A stretch of DNA of 64,000 nucleotides from Peribacillus muralis (GTDB lineage Bacteria > Bacillota > Bacilli > Bacillales > DSM-1321), in the NCBI RefSeq assembly GCF_001645685.2, contig NZ_CP017080.1, positions 858,001 to 922,000 on the forward strand, written 5' to 3'. This document shows, in pieces, positions 15,620 through 23,838 of this stretch; position 1 is the first letter of the stretch, and the number at the start of each line of letters is the position of its first letter. The translations under genes were made by a program, and so were the position numbers. The notes under the pieces were generated by a model, which saw nothing but the letters and a program-made list of their open reading frames with translations, made no database searches and was not told the origin of the DNA.

Positions 15620-17108
15620 TGAATAATACCTCCTCTTCCACATGCCCTTCAACGATTGATAGCGTACGATCTGAAATGGCATAGGCTACGTCCATATCAT
15701 GCGTTATAAATAATAAGCTAATATTATAAGCTCTCACTTTTTCCTCAAGCAAAAGAACTATTTCTTTCTTTAAAATCGGATCAAGTGCACTCGTACATTC
15801 ATCAGCAATAATGAATTTCGGCTTATTGGCGAAAGCTAATGCAATTAACGACCGACTTAGCATCCCGCCCGAACATTCATGCGGATACTTTTCTAGAATA
15901 TTTTTAGGCAACGATACTTCCTCCACAGCTGCAACCGACTGCTCCATCGATATCCCAATTTCCAAGAACTGATCCTTCAGTTTCAATAATGGGTTAAATG
16001 CTGAACGGGCATCTTGATAAATATAGGCACACGTTTTCCAGTAACAATCATTGGCGAATTGTGGATTTCTAACAGATTTCCCATCATATTGGATATCACC
16101 TGACCATACATCAGTTGGTAATAATCCGTACATCGCACGAGCTAAAGTAGTCTTGCCTGAACCAGAAGGACCAATCAAACTCACAATTTCCCCGCTTTTA
16201 ATTTGGAAAGAAACATCCGAGACAACCTTTTTCTCCTCAAAGGCAATGTTGACATGATAGGCGGCCAAATCATCCAACCCATTCTGAATCGTATCAATTG
16301 CCACCTTTTTCAGTTTTGACGGTTTCTTCGTTTTTTCCTCAAGTAAAAACGCTAAGCTCATTGTTAAAATAGTGAGGAATAGCACTGGAGGGATAACAAT
16401 CCAAGTCCAGCTTGAATTCAAGAAAGTGGATGGTTGTGAAAATGCTTCATTTAACATGCTTCCCCATGAAATGAAATTTGGGTCACCAAGCCCTAAAAAT
16501 GCCAGTCCAGCTTCCGTCAATATCGCTGATTTACATGTTAATATAAATTTCGTCTTCACTATTGGCCGTAAATGCGGAAATATGTGTGCACGTAAAATAT
16601 ATAAGGAATGACCGCCGAACAATTGGGAGGATTTAACAAATTCCCGTTCCTTCAACGTAAGGACGGCCGAACGCACTATACGCATATACGAAGGCCATGA
16701 CAGCAAGCTTAATATAATGACAAGCTGTGCCATTCCACCACCGGCGAACGACATGATGATCAAGATCAATAGCAAATTAGGCAGTACTAATAAAACGTTT
16801 GCAACGCCATTGATCACCTTATCCAATATAGGAAAATACCCTGCTAGTAAACCTAGTACTACCACTAAAATTGTCGAGCAGGCAGCAATGCATAACCCAA
16901 TTAAAATACTAGTGCGTGTCCCATAGATTAATTGACTTAAGATATCCTGTCCTAATCTATTTGTTCCAAGCCAGTGATCGGCGGATGGACTTAATAGGGA
17001 AGCGGCATCATATGAAAAGGGATCATATGGAACAAAAATTGGACCAATAAAAGCTACTATAAATAATATTCCAATTACTATAATAGGTAGCTTATAGACC
17101 TTATTCAT
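15594..17108 (-). CDS. Fused ABC permease-ATPase (DppC/NikC permease joined to OppD/NikD ATPase)
   Basis: A single 504-residue chain combines two subunits that are normally separate. Residues about 1-270 are an OppC/NikC-type permease: PYDPFSYDAASLLSPSADHWLGTNRLGQD, six hydrophobic helices and the coupling motif around AGLAFLGLGDPNFISWGSML. Residues about 290-500 are an ATPase: Walker A GPSGSGKTT, signature ECSGGMLSRSL, Walker B FIIADECTSALDP and LLFITHDMD. The linker KKPSKLKKVAIDTIQNG is short and basic, and I see no stop or frame change at the junction. ATG 17108 has GGGGGG eight bases upstream. It overlaps the preceding permease gene by eight bases. Confidence 0.88.
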   Translation of the reverse strand: MNKVYKLPIIVIGILFIVAFIGPIFVPYDPFSYDAASLLSPSADHWLGTNRLGQDILSQLIYGTRTSILIGLCIAACSTILVVVLGLLAGYFPILDKVINGVANVLLVLPNLLLILIIMSFAGGGMAQLVIILSLLSWPSYMRIVRSAVLTLKEREFVKSSQLFGGHSLYILRAHIFPHLRPIVKTKFILTCKSAILTEAGLAFLGLGDPNFISWGSMLNEAFSQPSTFLNSSWTWIVIPPVLFLTILTMSLAFLLEEKTKKPSKLKKVAIDTIQNGLDDLAAYHVNIAFEEKKVVSDVSFQIKSGEIVSLIGPSGSGKTTLARAMYGLLPTDVWSGDIQYDGKSVRNPQFANDCYWKTCAYIYQDARSAFNPLLKLKDQFLEIGISMEQSVAAVEEVSLPKNILEKYPHECSGGMLSRSLIALAFANKPKFIIADECTSALDPILKKEIVLLLEEKVRAYNISLLFITHDMDVAYAISDRTLSIVEGHVEEEVLFNARGSQFK

Positions 17109-18081
17109 TTTTATTTCCCCCCTTAACACGTGGGTCTAGCTTCGGATAAAGGAAATCAGCTAAAGCATTGAAAAGCAGTATGATTGCTGAAAATACAAAA
17201 AACAGTCCATGCATTAGTGGATAGTCCCTTGATAACACTGCTTCTTTTAACAGCTTTCCAATACCGGGATAAGAAAACAACGTTTCTACAAAAATAGCTC
17301 CAGTAAATAGTGTACCTATACGGATCATCATTAGTGTGAAAATCGGCAGTAGAGCATTTTTTAAGATATGGCGATACACTAAGCGATTTCGTTTAATTCC
17401 TTTCATTTTTGCAAATTCAATAAATGGTGAAGAGATCACTTGAATCGTTTCATTTCTTACTAATAAGTAAGTACTTGAAATACTTACAATCGTTAATGTG
17501 ATAATCGGTAGCGCAGCATGCTGAGCATAATCGGCAATGACCGTCCACCACGAATCCGAGCTTAAAAATGGTTCACTTGCACCGCTCATGGGCAGAAAAC
17601 CCATATAAACAGCGAATACTAATAATAAAATCATTCCCACTAAAAATTCAGGCAATGCCCCAACTGCCATCATTGTTAGCATAAAGCGCCGATCACCACG
17701 TTTAAAATGGAACCAGCCTGACCATAAACCAAATAGTATTCCGAGGATTAATGAAAGCGTTGTTGAAATCCCTACAATCCATAAGGTGTACGGTAAATGA
17801 TTTAATACTATATCAGTAACTGGCTCCTTATAAGAAAACGAATAACCGAATTCCAAATGCAGGAGCCCTCCTAGATAATCAATAAATTGTTCACCTAAAG
17901 AGGCATCGAGGTTGTAGTATTCAATCATGGAAGCCTTTTGCGCTTCGGTTAGCATCGGCCCGCTATCCTGGCCATCCAAATACTCAATTGGCCCCCCCGG
18001 CATAAGCCGAGGGAGAAAGAAATTGAGTAATAATAATATGACAAATACTGAGCCGTATAGCGTCAATATTTTTTTTATCAT
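17101..18081 (-). CDS. ABC permease (DppB/NikB type)
   Basis: 326-residue membrane permease of the OppB/NikB family. The N-terminal helix is followed by PGGPIEYLDGQDSGPMLTE, and the C-terminal half carries the EAA-type coupling segment around RNRLVYRHILKNALLPIFTL and FVETLFSYPGIGKLLKEAV. Six transmembrane helices are visible. The start overlaps the stop of the binding-protein gene by four bases (ATGA arrangement) and the end overlaps the fusion gene, so the operon is translationally coupled. It pairs with the permease half of the fusion to form the channel. Confidence 0.9.
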   Translation of the reverse strand: MIKKILTLYGSVFVILLLLNFFLPRLMPGGPIEYLDGQDSGPMLTEAQKASMIEYYNLDASLGEQFIDYLGGLLHLEFGYSFSYKEPVTDIVLNHLPYTLWIVGISTTLSLILGILFGLWSGWFHFKRGDRRFMLTMMAVGALPEFLVGMILLLVFAVYMGFLPMSGASEPFLSSDSWWTVIADYAQHAALPIITLTIVSISSTYLLVRNETIQVISSPFIEFAKMKGIKRNRLVYRHILKNALLPIFTLMMIRIGTLFTGAIFVETLFSYPGIGKLLKEAVLSRDYPLMHGLFFVFSAIILLFNALADFLYPKLDPRVKGGNKNE

Positions 18082-19661
18082 TTGTAATCCACAAATACTG
18101 CTTTGTTATCCGTTAAAGGAATACCATCCGAAATACCGCCATAGGTATTGAACCAACCAGAAAATACGCTTGAATCATACACGTAATAGAATGGACGGTG
18201 GTATAACACAAGTGTTGGTAATTCTTCAGCTAAAATATCCTGCATTTCATCAACTGTAGCTTTGCGCTCTGCTTCATTTCCTTGTTTCAATTGAAGACTT
18301 GCAAGCTTCTGGAACTCTTCGTTTTCGAATACGCCTTTACCGGCTAGGGAGTTACTAGCTTGCCCGCTAAACCATAAACGTAAGAAGTCTGGGTCACCGC
18401 TTAAACCGATATGCCCTGTAATTGACATGTCATAGTTCCCTTCAGCCATGGCCGTTGAGAATGTTGCTGAGTCGACTGTTTGTATATCAAGTTTAATCCC
18501 AACATTGGCAAGCATTGATTTCATTAATTCAGCTTCTTTAGAAGTTGAAGAAACAAGTACGCTTAAATCCAAATCTTCACGGATGCCTGCATCATTTTTC
18601 TCGTAACCTAGCTTATCGAGGATGGCATTTGCCTGTTCAACATTGTAATCATATTGTTTCACGTCTTTTTTATACCAAGTTGAATCTGGGGGAATGACAC
18701 CTGCACTGCCAACCATTACTTCCGAGTTACCCGTTAATTTCTCAGCAATTGAAGAACGATCCAATGCATAAGCAATCGCTTGACGGAGATTTTTATCACT
18801 TAATTTTTCGTTTTTCAAGTTGAATACGACACGAACGGCGCTGCCAGTAGGTTCGCTTTTCAGAACGCCATATCCAGATTTTTCAAGCTGTTGCACTTCT
18901 GTATAGTTAAATGTCATACCGCCATCGATTTCTTTGTTTTGTAAAGATAACATACGGTTTTCAGTTGCTAAATATTGAACTTCATCCACTGTCACGTCAC
19001 CTTTAAAGTAATTTTCGTTTTTGGCAAACTTATAATTACCTGTTGCTGAATCATAGCTATCAAGTGTAAATGGACCTGAGCCAATTAAAGCTTCATCCTC
19101 CTGATACTCTAATGGTTGTTCAACTTTTGACCAGATATGTTTTGGAATGATCGGTAACTTGCCAGCGATTTCAGAAATGAACGGAACATACGGCTCTGTT
19201 AGAGTAATTTTCACTTCATGGTCAGAAATTTTTTCTGCTGAAGCGACCTTTGTCATATCTGTATTCCATTGAAAAGTATTTTCTTTAAAATAGTTATAGG
19301 AGAATACTACATCATCCGCCGTTAATGATTCTCCGTCATGGAATGTTACATCTTTTTCTAATGTAAATGTATATTCCAGATTATCTTCTGACACTTCCCA
19401 AGACGGTGCTAACCAAGGAATAACACCAGTATCATCCTTCCAGGTTAACGTATCAAATAAAAATGAGTTCCGTAAAAATCCACCCGGACCATTTGTATCA
19501 AATGTAAATGGTGACGGGAATCCACTGTTTTGCCACCCGATTTTCACAATTTTCTTATCATCCAATCCAGATTTAGATGTACTTGAAGATGACTCATTTG
19601 ATTTTGAGCATCCAGTTACAAATAGAAGTACGGCAACGAATAAAAATAATATTTTCTTCAA
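18078..19661 (-). CDS. ABC substrate-binding lipoprotein (family 5, peptide/nickel type)
   Basis: 527-residue extracellular solute-binding protein of family 5 (OppA/NikA/CntA type). The signal peptide ends in a lipobox LFVTGC (about residues 13-18), so the mature protein is lipid-anchored outside the membrane. Family signatures are YTFTLEKDVTFHDGESLTADDVVFSY and NLRQAIAYALDRSSIAEKL. The TTG start at 19661 has AGGGGAG eight bases upstream. It is the first gene of the operon and sits directly behind a promoter with a perfect Fur box. That suggests the ligand is a metal-chelate (iron, or a metallophore complex as in Cnt systems) rather than ordinary peptides; the ligand itself is inferred only from regulation. 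Confidence 0.9.
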   Translation of the reverse strand: MKKILFLFVAVLLFVTGCSKSNESSSSTSKSGLDDKKIVKIGWQNSGFPSPFTFDTNGPGGFLRNSFLFDTLTWKDDTGVIPWLAPSWEVSEDNLEYTFTLEKDVTFHDGESLTADDVVFSYNYFKENTFQWNTDMTKVASAEKISDHEVKITLTEPYVPFISEIAGKLPIIPKHIWSKVEQPLEYQEDEALIGSGPFTLDSYDSATGNYKFAKNENYFKGDVTVDEVQYLATENRMLSLQNKEIDGGMTFNYTEVQQLEKSGYGVLKSEPTGSAVRVVFNLKNEKLSDKNLRQAIAYALDRSSIAEKLTGNSEVMVGSAGVIPPDSTWYKKDVKQYDYNVEQANAILDKLGYEKNDAGIREDLDLSVLVSSTSKEAELMKSMLANVGIKLDIQTVDSATFSTAMAEGNYDMSITGHIGLSGDPDFLRLWFSGQASNSLAGKGVFENEEFQKLASLQLKQGNEAERKATVDEMQDILAEELPTLVLYHRPFYYVYDSSVFSGWFNTYGGISDGIPLTDNKAVFVDYK

Positions 19662-19691
19662 AATGTTAACTCCCCTTTTACTCTATTGAGA

Positions 19692-19752
19692 TTGATAATT
19701 ATTATCAACTAGGTACAAAACTAATTCTAATTCAAATAATTATTATTATCAA
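19692..19752 (-). promoter_or_regulatory. Promoter with Fur boxes for the importer operon
   Basis: On the minus strand TTGATA (19747-19752) and TAGAAT (19724-19729), separated by 17 bases, form a sigma-A promoter. Downstream of its start point lies TGATAATTATTATCA (19693-19707), a perfect match to the 7-1-7 Fur consensus TGATAATNATTATCA. A second, imperfect AT-rich box (about 19733-19750) overlaps the -35 region. PerR and Zur consensus sites differ at the outer positions, so Fur is the best reading. Confidence 0.82.
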
Positions 19753-19994
19753 GGAAAATATATAAATATAGTAACGGGGAATCGAAAGTCAAATTCGAGA
19801 TAGAGAGTCAAAGTAATTCCAATACAAAGTACACAGCATTTCGAGGGGTGTTCGATTATCGTTAAATAAGATAGCTCCAGCTATTAAAACGTCTCTCCGT
19901 TCATGTTATAATATATAACTCAGGACAATTATTTTTTATTGAACGGATGCAAAAGAAGCCTCCGCATAGCGATAAAATATGGAGGTGTAAGAGA
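19753..19994. other. Intergenic region with no recognised gene
   Basis: Region between the Fur-regulated promoter and the small zinc-ribbon gene. I see AT-rich sequence and a possible -10 (TATAATATATAA around 19907) for the rightward gene, but no coding signal. Confidence 0.35.
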
Positions 19995-20204
19995 ATGAAC
20001 AAACAATGGACGATTGGTAAAATTAAAGAATTTGTCGAGAACAATTCGGAAAGTAAGCTGCTTACTACGGAATATCATGGCTTTTCACAAAAGTTACTAT
20101 TTAAATGTACATGTGGCAGTAACTTTGAAAAAACATTCAAGAAATTCAAGAATAATAACCAACGTAAATGCGACGTATGCCAACCGCCTAAAGCGGCAAG
20201 GTGA
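19995..20204 (+). CDS. Small zinc-ribbon-like protein
   Basis: 69-residue protein beginning MNKQWTIGKIKEFVEN. It has two cysteine pairs, CTCG (about residues 36-38) and CDVC (about 61-64), spaced like a zinc ribbon, with an intervening basic helix FEKTFKKFKNNNQRK. Similar modules occur as N-terminal or stand-alone ribbons in phage and HNH-endonuclease contexts, but no nuclease domain is present here. ATG 19995 is chosen because GGAGGTG lies directly upstream; the longer frame from 19947 lacks such a site. A terminator follows. Function unknown, nucleic acid binding plausible. Confidence 0.65.
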   Translation: MNKQWTIGKIKEFVENNSESKLLTTEYHGFSQKLLFKCTCGSNFEKTFKKFKNNNQRKCDVCQPPKAAR

Positions 20205-20222
20205 CATCTAGCGAATAAACGG

Positions 20223-20266
20223 AGTGCCGGTTTCTATTAAAGGGAAATGGGCACTTTTTTTTTTGT
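20223..20266 (+). terminator. Terminator after the zinc-ribbon gene
   Basis: AGTGCC with adjacent GGTTTC pairs imperfectly with GGAAAT-GGGCACT, followed by ten T residues. It begins 18 bases past the stop. Confidence 0.8.
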
Positions 20267-20531
20267 TGTCGCTCCTTTTCTTATGGTGAGTTAGTAAAAA
20301 ATCGTGAATGGCAGCGAGTCATATGCCCTTTACGAAAAAATTTGGTAAAATTGATAGAGATATAACTCGATTTCACTTTGACATCATCAATATCTTAACC
20401 ATATAAGTGCTGAAAATAACCGGCTATTAAGATAGAGGATGGGGCAAGCATTATCTATGCATAAATACGCGAATAAGAGTATTGACCATACTCACTCTTA
20501 CAAAGATTGTTAGAGAAGGAAGGGAAATTAG
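20267..20531. other. Non-coding leader region of the HTH-PfkB gene
   Basis: No gene with a ribosome binding site is seen. A 23-codon frame at 20439 lacks one. The region presumably carries the promoter for the gene at 20532. Confidence 0.3.
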
Positions 20532-21638
20532 GTGAAAGATCAGTATATTTTGGAATTAATCAGAGAAAATCCTTTTATTTCACAACAAGAATTATCAGTG
20601 AAACTTGGACTATCAAGATCAGCGGTGGCAGGTTATATTTCAACTCTGACGAAAAAGGGAGAAATAATTGGGAGAGCCTACATTGTGCGGGAAGAATCAC
20701 GAATTACTTGCATCGGTGGAGCCAATATAGATCGTATGTCACAAACGTTGAAGCCCATTCAGTATGGTACTTCCAACCCGGCAACGGTTAGACAGTCCTG
20801 TGGCGGTATCTCCCGCAATATTTCAGAGAACCTCGGAAGGTTAGGCTGCCAAGTATCATTGATTTCTTTGATCGGAGATGACCAAGAAGGAAAATGGCTA
20901 ATGGAAGAAACAAAACGATACGGAGTGGATGTTAGCCAATGCTTAGCATTGAATATGGAAAAGACTGGTACGTATACATCCATTCTTGATGAGTCTGGTG
21001 AAATGGTTTTAGCGGTGGCTGATATGCAAATCTATGACCAGTTTAGCATTGAGTTCATCGAAGCACGTTGGTCACATCTTGCTTCTTCCAATATAATTTT
21101 TGCAGATTCCAATCTTCCGGAAGAAACCTTGACTTATCTTATTAAAAGGTGTGAAAAAGAAAAGTTGACCTTATGGATTAATCCCGTTTCAGCCCCTAAA
21201 GCATCGCGAATGCCGACTAATTTACAGGGCATAGATTTATTGATTGCCAATCGTGGTGAAATATCGATAATGTCCAATATGGAAGTCGTCACGATTGAAG
21301 ATTGTAAGGAGGCTGCCGAGCAAATCATCCAAAGAGGAGTCAAACAGGTGATCATCACCTTAGACAGGCAGGGGATTTTTTGGGCAGCTAATGATGGAAG
21401 GAAAGAGCATTTGCTGCCATTACAAGACAATTTTCAATATAACAATGGAGTGGATGAAGCATTGATAGGGGGCATTTTATTCGGCATGAATCAAAACGAA
21501 TCTTTTGAACGATCTTTACGATTTGGCATGGCGGCTTCCTCAATCAACTTGCAAACATCAAACACCAATGCAGATATTACAGATGAGCATCTTTACGCAT
21601 TTGCTGAAAATGACTTTAAGAACTATGATACTGATTGA
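20532..21638 (+). CDS. HTH-PfkB protein with degenerate kinase motif (candidate transcription regulator of the pseudouridine genes)
   Basis: 368-residue two-domain protein. Residues 1-55 are a winged HTH (ENPFISQQELSVKLGLSRSA, then AGYISTLTKKGEIIGRAY). Residues about 58-360 are a PfkB/ribokinase fold, with the substrate-side motif CIGGANIDRMSQT and SCGGISRNISENLGRLGC. In active PfkB kinases the C-terminal anion-hole/catalytic motif is GAGD; at the equivalent place this protein reads YNNGVDEALIGG, so the glycine pair is altered and the catalytic Asp is replaced by Glu. The neighbouring psuK product keeps VTGAGDSF but lacks an HTH. I infer loss of kinase activity and a sensor/regulator role; not proven. 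GTG start with GGAAGGG upstream; terminator follows. Confidence 0.78.
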   Translation: MKDQYILELIRENPFISQQELSVKLGLSRSAVAGYISTLTKKGEIIGRAYIVREESRITCIGGANIDRMSQTLKPIQYGTSNPATVRQSCGGISRNISENLGRLGCQVSLISLIGDDQEGKWLMEETKRYGVDVSQCLALNMEKTGTYTSILDESGEMVLAVADMQIYDQFSIEFIEARWSHLASSNIIFADSNLPEETLTYLIKRCEKEKLTLWINPVSAPKASRMPTNLQGIDLLIANRGEISIMSNMEVVTIEDCKEAAEQIIQRGVKQVIITLDRQGIFWAANDGRKEHLLPLQDNFQYNNGVDEALIGGILFGMNQNESFERSLRFGMAASSINLQTSNTNADITDEHLYAFAENDFKNYDTD

Positions 21639-21730
21639 TGGCACAGGATAACCATGACTTCAGTTGCTGGAACCTATAAAATAGAGCAATTTATGCGTAC
21701 TTTTGGAAAAAAATATAAAAAAATCATGAA

Positions 21731-21772
21731 AAACCGGAAATTTTCTTGTTAAAGAAAACTTCCGGTTTTTTT
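21731..21772 (+). terminator. Terminator after the HTH-PfkB gene
   Basis: AAACCGGAAATTTTC pairs with GAAAACTTCCGGTTT (one mismatch) around an eight-base loop, followed by a T-run. It separates the regulator from the downstream units. Confidence 0.88.
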
Positions 21773-21795
21773 TGAATTTAGATTATTCTGCATTT

Positions 21796-21813
21796 ACTAA
21801 ACAAATGTTTTTA
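21796..21813. promoter_or_regulatory. Operator-like palindrome upstream of the EamA gene
   Basis: ACTAAACAAATGTTTTTA contains the dyad AAACA-N2-TGTTT. Nearly the same sequence (ACTAAACATATGTTTAAA) overlaps the start point of the psuK promoter at 22810-22827. Sharing between two adjacent units, and the nearby HTH protein, suggest an operator. Confidence 0.55.
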
Positions 21814-21886
21814 TGATAAACTCTTGTCTTAAAACTCGTTATTGCCTACATATTCGGCAGTGAGAATCTGAAAGGAGAAAAATCCA

Positions 21887-22769
21887 ATGAGTAAAATGTA
21901 CTATTATCCTTTGTTTGTGATTTTCGGGGCATGCAGCTACGGCGTAGTTTCAACAATCATAAAACTATCCATGCTTGATGGTTTTTCAGCCTCGGAAGCA
22001 GTTACAAGCCAATTCGTCATGGGCTTTATGCTTGCTGTTTGTATATTTGCCGTTCAAAGAAAAAAGTTGAATAGTAAGGGAATCAAAAATATCATCCCCA
22101 TAGGGATCTTGACAGGAATGACCAATATTTCGTATGGTCTTTGCTTGAATTATATGCCTGCATCATTAGCTGTTGTTCTTTTATTTCAATTTACGTGGAT
22201 CGGCATGCTCATTTCTTGCATTGCAAAACGGCAATTCCCTGGGCGAGCGGAATACTTCTCCATATTTTTATTATTTGTCGGAACCATTCCGGCAGCTGGC
22301 TTAATGGATGTCGACATAACGAGGGTTCCTCTTCAAGGTTTGCTATTCGCTATTTTTATTTTTTAATGGCAAAACAAATCCAGCCATGACAACATCTAAT
22401 CGATTAGTCTTGGTTTCTTTCTTTGCTTTCATAACGACAGCTGTCTTTCAAACTCCACAAATAATTTGGGAGGGCACGCTATTTACTGAAGGTCTCTGGA
22501 TATATGGTTTAGCGTTGGGGTTATTTGGGATGATCCTTCCGGTATATCTGTTCAGCATATCCATTCCCAAGATAGGATTAAGTAAATCGTCGATATTGAG
22601 TGCAGTTGAGTTGCCAGTCGCAATGATAATCTCGGTAATTTTGTTAAATGAAATGGTCACTTTGTTGCAAATTTTCGGAGTATTAATCATAATATTTGGT
22701 ATTTTTTTATCGACTTTAAGTCGAGAAGAGATGGTTGAAAAAGAAAATAGGGAAAAAGTATTTAACTAA
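21887..22769 (+). pseudogene. EamA/DMT-family transporter gene with a +1 frameshift in a T-run
   Basis: Drug/metabolite-type (EamA) transporter of about 290 residues split into two frames. The 5' part (21887-22366) encodes about five helices (YPLFVIFGACSYGVVSTIIK ... TNISYGLCLNYMPASLA) and ends at a stop after AIFIF. The 3' part continues in another frame as NGKTNPAMTTSNRLVLVSF through 22769. Removing one base from the six-T run at 22359-22364 restores a single frame (FIFNGKTNP), so a one-base homopolymer expansion is the simplest lesion. GAAAGGAGAA precedes the ATG at 21887. It is listed as a pseudogene, but slippage, phase variation or a sequencing error would make it functional. The context suggests nucleoside or pseudouridine-related export or uptake. 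Confidence 0.75.
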
Positions 22770-22783
22770 ATTTTTAAAATTTA

Positions 22784-22827
22784 TTGACAAGTTAAAATGT
22801 AAGCGTATACTAAACATATGTTTAAAG
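22784..22827 (+). promoter_or_regulatory. psuK promoter with operator-like palindrome and cre-like overlap
   Basis: TTGACA (22784-22789), 16 bases, TATACT (22806-22811) make a strong sigma-A promoter. AAACATATGTTT (22813-22824), a perfect 12-bp palindrome, sits on the start point. TGTAAGCGTATACT overlapping the -10 resembles a cre site with two mismatches. The arrangement fits repression by a local regulator plus weaker catabolite control. Confidence 0.7.
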
Positions 22828-22860
22828 GATTAACAAATGTCCAGAAAGGGGGTGTTGATT

Positions 22861-23838
22861 TTGACTATTACTTTTAATGCGGGTAAACAAAAGTCCCCCA
22901 TTATTTGTATAGGGGGAGCTAATATTGATAAGAAATTATATACAAAAAATGAAATTGTTAAAAAAACCTCCAATCCTGTCATAGGATCTTCTAGAACCGT
23001 TGGAGGTGTGGCAAGGAATATTGCCGAGAACTTAGGACGTTTAGGTGAAGAAGTTATACTGCTTTCAGCACGAGGAAATGATTCCGATTGGTTGGATATT
23101 TATCAAGCATCCTCGCCTTTTATGAATTTGGACCATGTCATTAAGATTGACGACTTATCAACGGGTTCCTACACGGCCGTTATTGACCAAAGCGGAGATT
23201 TATCTTTAGCCCTAGCCGATATGAAGGTTTTTGATTATATTTCACCTGCTTTGCTTTTAAAAAATATAAACATCCTTCTTATGGCCAAATGCATTATTGT
23301 GGACTTGAATTGTCCAAGTGAAACGATAGATTTTCTTGGAATATTTACTGCGGAACACCAAATTCCCTTAGTCATTATTCCTGTTTCATCTCAAAAAATG
23401 AGCGCCCTACCTAAAAAAATGAATGCAGTGAGTTGGCTGATTGTCAATAAAGATGAAACGGAGACTTATTTCAATGTCAAAATCAACGATAGGAAAGATT
23501 GGGAACATTCTGTAAAGATGTGGCTGGGGCTAGGAGTGAAAAATGTAATTGTGACTAACGGATCAAAAGGAATCATTACTGGTGTTGCTAATGGTGAGAT
23601 ACAGCATTTTCCATCTATTGAAACACCTATAGTGGCTGATGTCACAGGTGCAGGAGATTCATTTTGTTCAGGTGTCATTTATTCCTGGTTACAAAAGCGG
23701 GAATTTGAATGTGTCATCAAATCGGGCTTGGTCAATGCTCATAAAACGATCATGTCAAAATATACAGTTAGGCAAGAATTGTCACAAACACAATTTAAAT
23801 TGGATATGGAGGAATTTTTAAATGAAAAAATATATTGA
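22861..23838 (+). CDS. psuK: Pseudouridine kinase (PfkB family)
   Basis: PfkB-family kinase expected to phosphorylate pseudouridine to pseudouridine 5'-phosphate. It has ICIGGANIDKKLY near the N-terminus, GGVARNIAENLGRLG, and an intact catalytic block VADVTGAGDSFCSGV near the C-terminus (Asp as base). The function follows from the overlapping psuG gene downstream. Start: TTG at 22861 has AAAGGGGGTG six bases upstream and is preferred. ATG 22837 is open but would leave a leader of only about 20 bases after the mapped promoter and has a weaker site. The product is about 325 residues. It lacks the N-terminal HTH carried by the paralog at 20532. Confidence 0.85.
   Translation: MTITFNAGKQKSPIICIGGANIDKKLYTKNEIVKKTSNPVIGSSRTVGGVARNIAENLGRLGEEVILLSARGNDSDWLDIYQASSPFMNLDHVIKIDDLSTGSYTAVIDQSGDLSLALADMKVFDYISPALLLKNINILLMAKCIIVDLNCPSETIDFLGIFTAEHQIPLVIIPVSSQKMSALPKKMNAVSWLIVNKDETETYFNVKINDRKDWEHSVKMWLGLGVKNVIVTNGSKGIITGVANGEIQHFPSIETPIVADVTGAGDSFCSGVIYSWLQKREFECVIKSGLVNAHKTIMSKYTVRQELSQTQFKLDMEEFLNEKIY

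Noticed and set aside
20439..20510. A 23-codon frame before the HTH-PfkB gene considered as a leader peptide
   Set aside because: No ribosome binding site and no hairpin/terminator series behind it.
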